DNA from: Acidimicrobiia bacterium | Lineage (GTDB): Bacteria > Actinomycetota > Acidimicrobiia > Acidimicrobiales > SZUA-35 | Assembly: GCA_029857855.1 (NCBI GenBank) | Contig: JAOUGG010000264.1 | Coordinates: 1 to 5,257, forward strand | Direction of reading: 5' to 3' | Length of the DNA: 5,257 bases | In this document: positions 1-4,374 of the stretch, piece after piece | Position numbering within the stretch: position 1 is the first letter of the stretch | Layout: each line of letters begins with the position of its first letter | Translations under genes and position numbers: made by a program | Notes under the pieces: model-generated | What the model saw: the letters and a program-made list of their open reading frames with translations, nothing else | Databases searched by the model: none | Told to the model about the DNA's origin: nothing

Positions 1-5
1 AGGCG

Positions 6-32
6 GTATCGAACCGGGCGTATCGAACCGGG
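6..32. repeat. Two tandem 13-bp copies of GTATCGAACCGGG, operator-like
   Basis: GTATCGAACCGGG occurs at 6-18 and again at 20-32, giving a 14-bp period. The first copy sits in an imperfect palindrome (CGGT at 4-7 against ACCG at 13-16). The pair ends 18 bp before the preferred ATG at 51 and directly abuts the possible TTG start at 33. This position suits a repressor or activator site for gene 1, but no regulator is visible and the window edge truncates the upstream region. The repeat is certain; a regulatory role is inferred. Confidence 0.45.
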
Positions 33-50
33 TTGCGGCACACTGGAGCC

Positions 51-530
51 ATGACCCCGGATCCCGAAACCGACATCGCCCGCCTCGACGAGGTCCGCTC
101 CTTTCTGGCCGACGAGCACGGTCTCGCCACGGTGTCGACCACCCAGGCCGACGGGCGGGTTCTGTCGAGCGTCGTCAACTGCGGCGTGATGGCCCACCCG
201 GTGACCGGCGACGCGTGCGTGGCCCTGGTGTCGAGAGGCGACGCCGCCCGGCTCGGTCACATCCGGCGGGGTTCCGAGGTAACCGTGCTGGTTCGACGTG
301 GATGGGCGTGGCGGGCGGTCACGGGGTCGGCCGACATCATCGGCCCCGACGACGCCGTGCACCCGTCCGGCACCACGTTCGACGCCGAGGCGTTGCGGTT
401 ACTGATGCGGGAGGTCTATCAGACCGCCGGCGGTGACCACGACGACTACGAGGAATACGATCGGGTCATGGCGGCGGAACGGCGGGCCGCGGTGTTCGTC
501 TCGGCGGAGCGCATCCTCGGCGTCGGCTGA
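51..530 (+). CDS. PPOX-class flavin/F420-dependent oxidoreductase (pyridoxamine 5'-phosphate oxidase-like split barrel)
   Basis: This 159-residue protein has the size and pattern of the PPOX-like split-barrel family, most like the actinobacterial F420-dependent branch related to Rv1155. The N-terminal part runs helix (DEVRSFLADEH, 13-23), strand (GLATVSTTQADGRV, 24-37) and a second strand (SSVVNCGV, 39-46). A mid strand and basic patch follow (LGHIRRGSEVTVLVRRGWAWRAV, roughly 68-90). The C-terminal signature (GGDHDDYEEYDRVMAAERRAA, about 127-147) matches the acidic, Asp-Tyr-rich motif of the family. Members are soluble homodimers that bind FMN or F420 and reduce small molecules; the substrate here cannot be told. 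ATG 51 has GGAG at 45-48, which is close, so a near-leaderless start is possible. An in-frame TTG at 33 would add six residues and is less likely. Its TGA overlaps the ATG of the following decayed gene. Leu117 uses the rare TTA codon. The fold is fairly sure; the F420-versus-FMN choice is not. Confidence 0.85.
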   Translation: MTPDPETDIARLDEVRSFLADEHGLATVSTTQADGRVLSSVVNCGVMAHPVTGDACVALVSRGDAARLGHIRRGSEVTVLVRRGWAWRAVTGSADIIGPDDAVHPSGTTFDAEALRLLMREVYQTAGGDHDDYEEYDRVMAAERRAAVFVSAERILGVG

Positions 531-840
531 TGACGTCACACCATCGACAGCCCGGCCCGGTTCGCCACGATGCGGTCCTCGTCCCCGGCGGGGGACTCGA
601 CCCGAACGGCGAGCTGCCTCCGTGAACGCGGGCTCGACTCGATCGAGCGGCAACGCCTTCTTCGCCCGCCTGATCCACGTCGAGCCACGGCGACTGATGC
701 GACTGCTCGTCACCACCTCGGAATTCCACAGCGAGCGTACGGAAGAGATCTTCCGGTGGCTGTTCAACCGTCACGCCGCCTACGCCGTGGGCGCTACGGT
801 CGAGCGCGAGGTCGATCCCGAAACTCTCGAAACCTACTGA
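530..840 (+). pseudogene. Decayed DUF218/YdcF-like protein gene (in-frame stop plus internal frame-shifting deletion)
   Basis: An ATG at 530 overlaps the TGA of the upstream gene (TGATG), the arrangement of a translationally coupled gene. It opens a frame reading DAVLVPGGGLDPNGELPP (residues 14-31), the characteristic N-terminus of DUF218 (ElyC/SanA/YdcF) proteins. A TGA at 623-625 stops it where the family usually has Trp (PPW). The same frame then continues with TRARLDRA (626-649), the expected first helix. Around 647-652 the homology jumps to another frame with GNAFFARLIHVEP and then LLVTTSEFHSERTEEIFRW (from about 649, ending at TGA 838-840), the conserved C-terminal part of the domain. 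Some 50-60 residues expected between the two, including the SGG and SEA motifs, are missing. The C-terminus after DPETLETY also looks short. DUF218 proteins act in envelope or exopolysaccharide-related roles in some bacteria, but the specific role is unknown. A 47-residue product from ATG 697 is formally possible but would lack half the domain. Confidence 0.75.
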
Positions 841-885
841 ACGGCAACTACGACAGAACGTCGGTCACCGGGGCAGAATGATCGG

Positions 886-1851
886 GTGTGCACACAAAGG
901 GACGAACTGCGGGTCGGGGTCATCGGGCTCGGCGGGATGGGCTTGTTCCACGCCCGCGTATTGAACGAGATGGACGGCGTGACAGTGACAGCCCTGGCCG
1001 ACCCACCCAATCCCCGTCTCGGCGAGCTGGCCGACGAGCTCGACGCGGCGGTGGCCGCCGATCCGATGCGCCTCGCAACCTCCGCCGCCGTCGATGCCGT
1101 GGTCATCGCCTCGCCCGACGAGACCCACGCCTCGTTGGCCCTGGCCATGATCGAGGCGGGGCGGCCGGTGTTGTGTGAGAAGCCGCTGGCGGTGTCGGTG
1201 GCGGAGGCCGCCGAGGTGGTCGATGCCGAGGAGCGGCTCGGACGGAAAGTCCTGCAGCTTGGGTTCATGCGGGAGTACGACGCCGCCCACCGTCAGGTCG
1301 CCACGGCCCTCGCCGATCTGGGCTCCATCCACCACATACGCTGCGTGCACACCAACACCGTTACGACGCCTCGCTCCCTCCAGGTCATCGTCGGGCAGTC
1401 GATGGTGCACGATATCCACTCGGTCCGGTTCCTCACCGGTGCCGAGTTCGAGTGGGTGTCGGCCGACCACACCTCGACCGCCGACGGCACGCCGCGACAT
1501 GTCCTGGTGATGGCGCGGTTGTCGAACGGCGCCCACGCCACGCTCGAGTTCGACGACGAGGCCTCCGCCTACCACGTGTCGGTCGAGATCACCGGCGAGC
1601 GCGGCGTCGTGACCACCGGCCAGCAACTCCGGGCGGAGGTTCGGCGCGACGGATTCCGGGTGGTGGAGGAGGGGGCCGACTGGTTCGCCCGCTTCGATCA
1701 GGCCTACCGGACGGAGCTTGTCGACTGGGTGGCGGCGGCCCGAGCCGGCGGCGCCAGTGGTCCGACCGCGGCCGACGGGCTGGCCTCCCAGCTCGTTGTC
1801 GACGCCATCGTCGAGTCGGTTCATCGAGGCACCCGGGTCGCAGTCGGTTGA
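886..1851 (+). CDS. Gfo/Idh/MocA-family NAD(P)-dependent oxidoreductase, inositol 2-dehydrogenase-like
   Basis: A 321-residue cytosolic dehydrogenase of usual family length. The N-terminal Rossmann domain begins RVGVIGLGGMG, with the dinucleotide loop GLGGMG at 14-19, and carries the family motif CEKPLAV with E98-K99-P100. Lys99 is the expected catalytic lysine. GFMREYDAAHRQV (126-138) opens the C-terminal alpha/beta domain and is typical of IolG-like members. The second active-site segment is QSMVHDIHSVRFLTG (171-185). His175 aligns with the catalytic histidine, but the aspartate four residues earlier in inositol dehydrogenase (DxxxH) is Gln171 here. Family members oxidise a hydroxyl of a sugar, polyol or inositol to a ketone with NAD(P); the substrate is unknown. 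The start is GTG 886, since the frame is closed upstream by the TGA at 838-840. There is no convincing Shine-Dalgarno, only GGGG near 870-873. The gene follows the DUF218 remnant by 45 bp and ends with tandem TGA-TAG stops, convergent with the Dabb gene. Confidence 0.9.
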   Translation: MCTQRDELRVGVIGLGGMGLFHARVLNEMDGVTVTALADPPNPRLGELADELDAAVAADPMRLATSAAVDAVVIASPDETHASLALAMIEAGRPVLCEKPLAVSVAEAAEVVDAEERLGRKVLQLGFMREYDAAHRQVATALADLGSIHHIRCVHTNTVTTPRSLQVIVGQSMVHDIHSVRFLTGAEFEWVSADHTSTADGTPRHVLVMARLSNGAHATLEFDDEASAYHVSVEITGERGVVTTGQQLRAEVRRDGFRVVEEGADWFARFDQAYRTELVDWVAAARAGGASGPTAADGLASQLVVDAIVESVHRGTRVAVG

Positions 1852-1920
1852 TAGATGGGACGGGGAGGCTCAGCCGAACGGATCCTCGACGTGCTCGATC
1901 ACATCCCGAAGGCCGAGCGC

Positions 1921-2217
1921 TCAGTCGATCTCGTATTGGACCGCGGCCCGCTCGGTAACGCGACCGGCGATCAGCTCGGCAATGAAGTCCTTGTGGACCG
2001 GGTCGTCCCGGTAGACGACGTAGTCGTCGGACGAGTCGAAGTCGCCGACCACCACATAGTCGAAGTTCTGGTCGCTCAGCCCGACGTCGGGCCCGTGGCG
2101 GTACTGCTTGATCTGCTCGATCGTGGCCGCCAGATTGTCGAGTCCGGCTGCGACGGCCGCCACGTGATCCGCGTCGACCCCGTCGGCCCACTTGAACATC
2201 ACCACATGTCGAAACAT
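1921..2217 (-). CDS. Dabb (stress-responsive A/B barrel) domain protein
   Basis: A single-domain 98-residue protein matching the Dabb family (PF07876; ferredoxin-like alpha/beta fold, usually a dimeric barrel). It opens MFRHVVMFKW, with the conserved early His4. It has the helix DADHVAAVAAGLDNLAATI, the turn YRHGPDVGL (39-47), the strand FDYVVVGDFDS (52-62), the segment DDPVHKDFI (71-79) with the conserved His75, and a closing VQYEID strand. Dabb proteins are small cytosolic barrels. Some act as cyclases or bind aromatic or polyketide-like ligands, and many sit among catabolic dehydrogenases as here. A ribosome-binding site reading AAGGAGA on the minus strand (2225-2231) lies 7 nt before the ATG at 2217, so the start is firm. 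It is 82 bp downstream of the SDR on the same strand, with a strong hairpin between them, so it may be partly uncoupled from SDR transcription. Its enzymatic role, if any, is unknown. Confidence 0.92.
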   Translation of the reverse strand: MFRHVVMFKWADGVDADHVAAVAAGLDNLAATIEQIKQYRHGPDVGLSDQNFDYVVVGDFDSSDDYVVYRDDPVHKDFIAELIAGRVTERAAVQYEID

Positions 2218-2224
2218 CTCGGAT

Positions 2225-2231
2225 TCTCCTT
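2225..2231 (-). promoter_or_regulatory. Ribosome-binding site of the Dabb gene
   Basis: The minus strand reads AAGGAGA here, a near-perfect anti-16S match, 7 nt upstream of ATG 2217. It fixes the start and shows that Dabb is translated independently of the SDR, whose stop lies beyond the hairpin. Confidence 0.8.
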
Positions 2232-2264
2232 CACGCCGGGCCTTCGTCGGACCCCGTCGAACTC

Positions 2265-2305
2265 TTGTAGCAGAAAGCGAGCCCTCGGCTCGCTTTCTGC
2301 TACAA
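2265..2305. terminator. Perfect 19-bp inverted repeat with 3-nt loop, terminator- or attenuator-like, overlapping the SDR stop codon
   Basis: The left arm TTGTAGCAGAAAGCGAGCC (2265-2283) is the exact reverse complement of the right arm GGCTCGCTTTCTGCTACAA (2287-2305), separated by CTC. The right arm contains the SDR stop codon (minus-strand TAG at 2302-2300), so the SDR message folds from its last sense codon. The core GCGAGCC/GGCTCGC is followed on either strand by TTTCT, which would suit a short bidirectional terminator with its U-rich segment inside the stem. No U-tract follows the full 19-bp stem. It separates SDR from Dabb on the minus strand. Termination, attenuation or mRNA 3'-end protection are all possible. 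The hairpin itself is certain; its function is inferred. Confidence 0.65.
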
Positions 2306-3037
2306 ATCTTCCTCGAGGTGGGGGCCGGGCAGATCGGCCGGCCGGGGAATCAAGGTCATCAGTCCCTGACCGATGCCGCCGTCGACATAGACGACCTGCC
2401 CGGTCACGTACGCCGCATCGTCGGAGGCGAGGAACGACACCACGTTGGCCACGTCGTCGGGCTCGGCCAGCCGCCGGAGCGGAACCGCTCCGGCCCGCAC
2501 CTCCCGGACCCGTTCATCGTCGTAGACCGAACCCGCGCCGGGCGTCGGCACCAGGCCGGGCCCAACGGCGTTGGCCCGCACGCCCCGGGGTCCCCATTCG
2601 AGCGCCGTCTGCACGGTGAAAGCCAGGAGCGCCGCCTTCGACGGGGTGTAGGCGCCGACACCGGGGCTGGCGGCCGCGGCGGCGATCGACACGATGTTGA
2701 CGATGCTGCCACCACGGTCGAGCATCGACCGGCCGAAGGCCTGGGTGCAGTTGAAGGCGCCGCCGAGGTTCACGGCCAGCACGTCATGGAACTCCTGCGG
2801 GTCGACGTCTTCGAGCGGGCTGAAGCGCCAGATCCCGGCGTTGTTGACAAGCACGTCGGCGGGGCCGACGTCGGCCGCCACGGCCCGCACCGCTGCGTGG
2901 TCGGCGACGTCGCAGGTGACGACGTCGGGGCCGGCGGTGGCGTCGAGGCCGACCACATCGAACCCATCGGCGGTCAGGCGGCGGGCGATGGCGGCGCCGA
3001 TCCCTCGACCGGCTCCCGTCACGACGGCGGTCGGCAT
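2300..3037 (-). CDS. Short-chain dehydrogenase/reductase (SDR), classical type, NAD(H)-preferring
   Basis: A 245-residue classical SDR with the full signature set. These are the cofactor loop TGAGRGIG (7-14), NNAG (65-68), Asn90 in the VNLGGAF segment, catalytic Ser117 in NIVSIA, the YTPSK box (Tyr130, Lys134) and the PG motif at 160-161 followed by VPTPG. Asp32 at the end of the second strand (VVGLDA) favours NAD over NADP. The domain ends VTGQVVYVDGG (211-221), then an extra 24-residue tail ending IPRPADLPGPHLEEDL. The protein would oxidise a secondary alcohol or reduce a ketone in the cytosol; the substrate is unknown. The start is ATG 3037, with GGAGG on the minus strand (3045-3049) 7 nt upstream. 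The frame stays open further upstream to 3259 only because it lies antisense to the ferredoxin. It is divergent from the ferredoxin gene and upstream of Dabb on the same strand. Its stop lies in the 2265-2305 hairpin. Confidence 0.93.
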   Translation of the reverse strand: MPTAVVTGAGRGIGAAIARRLTADGFDVVGLDATAGPDVVTCDVADHAAVRAVAADVGPADVLVNNAGIWRFSPLEDVDPQEFHDVLAVNLGGAFNCTQAFGRSMLDRGGSIVNIVSIAAAAASPGVGAYTPSKAALLAFTVQTALEWGPRGVRANAVGPGLVPTPGAGSVYDDERVREVRAGAVPLRRLAEPDDVANVVSFLASDDAAYVTGQVVYVDGGIGQGLMTLIPRPADLPGPHLEEDL

Positions 3038-3044
3038 TACGATG

Positions 3045-3065
3045 CCTCCATGGCTGGAGAGAGGA
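3045..3065. promoter_or_regulatory. Back-to-back ribosome-binding sites of the SDR and ferredoxin genes, sharing a small dyad
   Basis: The minus strand carries GGAGG at 3045-3049 for the SDR, 7 nt from ATG 3037. The plus strand carries GGAGAGAGGA at 3056-3065 for the ferredoxin, 8 nt from ATG 3074. CTCCA (3046-3050) and TGGAG (3055-3059) form a dyad around TGGC that joins both sites. The starts are only 36 bp apart, so at least one promoter must lie inside the opposing coding region. Confidence 0.6.
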
Positions 3066-3073
3066 CTGGCGAG

Positions 3074-3292
3074 ATGGCCGGATATGAGGTGCAGGTCGAA
3101 CGTGACGAGTGTGTGAGCGCCGGGAAGTGTGTGGCGTCGGGGCCTGGGTACTTCGTGTTCGACGACGAGGAGCTGTCGATGATCGCCCACGACGGGACCA
3201 AACCCGACGATGAAACCCTGCTGCGGGTGGCCCGGGCCTGTCCCAGCGGGGCCATCCATCTGTTCGCCGACGGTGACGAGGTCGACCTGTAG
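3074..3292 (+). CDS. Small [3Fe-4S]-type ferredoxin of the P450-associated class
   Basis: A 72-residue acidic ferredoxin. Cysteines fall at 13, 19 and 56, as C-V-S-A-G-K-C (13-19) and C-P-S-G-A-I (56-61). The position that would be the fourth ligand (residue 16) is Ala, so a three-cysteine [3Fe-4S] cluster is expected. This is the class that carries single electrons from a ferredoxin reductase to cytochrome P450s in actinobacteria. The N-terminus YEVQVERDECVSAGKC and the middle FDDEEL are typical. No P450 or ferredoxin reductase gene is in the window, so the partner lies outside. ATG 3074 is chosen because a purine-rich GGAGAGAGGA precedes it at 3056-3065. An in-frame ATG at 3050 would add eight residues without a ribosome-binding site. 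The stop is followed, 18 bp on, by the convergent amidohydrolase stop. Confidence 0.92.
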   Translation: MAGYEVQVERDECVSAGKCVASGPGYFVFDDEELSMIAHDGTKPDDETLLRVARACPSGAIHLFADGDEVDL

Positions 3293-3293
3293 C

Positions 3294-3320
3294 GCTCGGC
3301 GGGCACCGCGTCAGCCGAGC
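3294..3320. terminator. Weak inverted repeat between the convergent ferredoxin and amidohydrolase genes
   Basis: GCTCGGC (3294-3300) and GCCGAGC (3314-3320) form a 7-bp GC stem with a 13-nt loop. The right arm begins at the amidohydrolase stop codon. There is no T-run on either side. It may serve as a weak shared terminator in the 18-bp convergent gap, but a 7-bp match in such GC-rich DNA can arise by chance. Confidence 0.3.
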
Positions 3321-4276
3321 CGCAGCAGGCGGCGAGCGTTGTCGTCGTACTGGGGCACATACGGGATCTCCTCCGGTTCGCTCGGCGCGTCCCAGCCGGC
3401 CAGATTGGTTCCGACCACGATCCGGTCCCGACCGACCTTACGTTCGAGGAGGGCGAGCGAGTCGTCGTCGTGTACGTGGTTGTCGTACCACAGTCGCCGC
3501 AGCGCGCCGGCGAAGTCGACGGGATGCTCCCGGGCCCACGGTCGGGTCCGGCCCTGGTGCTCCAAGCGACCGGCCATGTAGGCGGCCGCTCCCCCGCCGT
3601 GGGAGAAGCAGAGGTCGAGCTCGGGGTGGCGGTCCAGCACGCCGCCGTAGACAACGCAGACCAGGGCCAGCGTCTCCTCGAACAGGAACCCGACCGACAG
3701 ATCGAGATCGTACTTGCGGATACGAGGGTCGCGCAGCGGCCCGTCGATCCCCCACGGTGCCGGGTGCACGAAGATCGGCACGTTGTGCTCGACGGCGGCG
3801 GCCCACACCGGGTCGAGCCGCTCGTCGTCGAAGTCGATACCGAAGTCGGTGCCGATGTAGGCGCCGACCAGGCCGAGATCACCGACGGCCCGCCCCAACT
3901 CGACGACCGCCGCCGCCGGGTCCTGCATCGGCAGTTGGGCGAACCCCCGGAAGCGGTCGGGATGGCCGGCCACCACGGCGGCGAGTTCATCGTTGTGCCA
4001 CCGGCAGAACTCGGACGCCACGTCCGGCTCGACATGGTGGAAGTAGGTGATGGGGTTGGGCGACAGGACCTGGAGCTCAATGCCGAGGTGGTCGTTGAGG
4101 CGGAGCCGGATGTCGGGATCCATGAACGGCGTGCCGGAGTAGTCGACGCCGTCGAGCACATAGTTGCCCACCCGGAACCGGGGCCGCCCCTCGGGCCCCG
4201 TGCCCAGCTCGGGCCCGTACTCTCCGGCGCACCCCATCACCCCGGGTAGCACCGTGTGGGCGTGTACATCAATCAT
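3311..4276 (-). CDS. Amidohydrolase 2 / ACMSD-like metal-dependent hydrolase or decarboxylase
   Basis: A 321-residue TIM-barrel protein of the amidohydrolase-related family (PF04909), which includes ACMSD, gamma-resorcylate and 5-carboxyvanillate decarboxylases. The metal-binding HxH is His5/His7 (MIDVHAH). Further candidate ligands are His171 (IFVHPAPWG) and the catalytic His226 (FSHGGG). The spacing closely matches Pseudomonas ACMSD (H9, H11, H177, H228, D294). At the place of D294 this protein has Asn291 in VVGTNLAGWD, so the usual metal-ligand Asp is replaced. Asp296 might substitute, or this may be a subfamily trait. The reaction is likely C-C decarboxylation or hydrolysis of an aromatic or cyclic acid; the substrate is unknown. 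The start is ATG 4276, with GAGGGG on the minus strand (4284-4289) 7 nt upstream. The frame stays open to 5068 only because it lies antisense to the TIM-barrel gene. It is divergent from that gene and convergent with the ferredoxin. Confidence 0.92.
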   Translation of the reverse strand: MIDVHAHTVLPGVMGCAGEYGPELGTGPEGRPRFRVGNYVLDGVDYSGTPFMDPDIRLRLNDHLGIELQVLSPNPITYFHHVEPDVASEFCRWHNDELAAVVAGHPDRFRGFAQLPMQDPAAAVVELGRAVGDLGLVGAYIGTDFGIDFDDERLDPVWAAAVEHNVPIFVHPAPWGIDGPLRDPRIRKYDLDLSVGFLFEETLALVCVVYGGVLDRHPELDLCFSHGGGAAAYMAGRLEHQGRTRPWAREHPVDFAGALRRLWYDNHVHDDDSLALLERKVGRDRIVVGTNLAGWDAPSEPEEIPYVPQYDDNARRLLRLG

Positions 4277-4374
4277 CGTTTTTCCCCTCGACGCTCGGTT
4301 GGCGCTGGCGGGCCATGTGTCGGCCCGACTCATGGACCATAGTAGTTGGAACCCTAGCGACGTCTGGAGTCCGG
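4277..4374. promoter_or_regulatory. Divergent intergenic region with operator-like dyads
   Basis: About 98 bp separate the amidohydrolase ATG from the preferred TIM-barrel start. CGGGCC (4309-4314) and GGCCCG (4322-4327) form a 6-7-6 dyad, and ATGGACCAT (4332-4340) is a 4-1-4 palindrome. This is the natural place for the promoters and any shared operator of the pair. No good -35/-10 pair was recognised on either strand. The dyads are short and could be chance. Confidence 0.3.

Noticed and set aside
623..625. TGA in the DUF218 remnant as selenocysteine or a TGA-for-Trp code
   Set aside because: Other genes here use TGG for Trp and TGA as a normal stop. The same remnant also has an out-of-frame deletion, so decay explains it better.
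697..840. A functional 47-residue small protein from ATG 697
   Set aside because: Its sequence is the C-terminal half of the DUF218 fold without the N-terminal strands, and no ribosome-binding site stands before the ATG.
865..1824. Minus-strand open frame of 319 codons opposite the Gfo/Idh gene
   Set aside because: The plus-strand protein carries GLGGMG, EKP and the His motif. The minus frame is Gly/His/Arg-rich with no recognisable fold.
2265..2305. Hairpin as an insertion-sequence end or CRISPR repeat
   Set aside because: There is only one copy of the full unit, no transposase, no target duplication and no spacer-like periodicity in the window.
1855..2619. Plus-strand open frame of 254 codons opposite Dabb and the SDR end
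   Set aside because: It is antisense to two confident genes, runs through the hairpin and has an Arg/Pro-rich low-information C-terminal half. Only its first 20 residues looked sensible and they match no family I can name.
2192..3292. Long plus-strand open frame of 366 codons ending as the ferredoxin
   Set aside because: The first 860 bp lie antisense to the SDR, which has full family motifs and a good ribosome-binding site. Only the last 72 codons from ATG 3074 look like a protein family.
3470..4249. Plus-strand open frame of 259 codons opposite the amidohydrolase
   Set aside because: It mirrors the codon structure of the minus-strand gene and shows no family motif; this is a GC-rich shadow frame.
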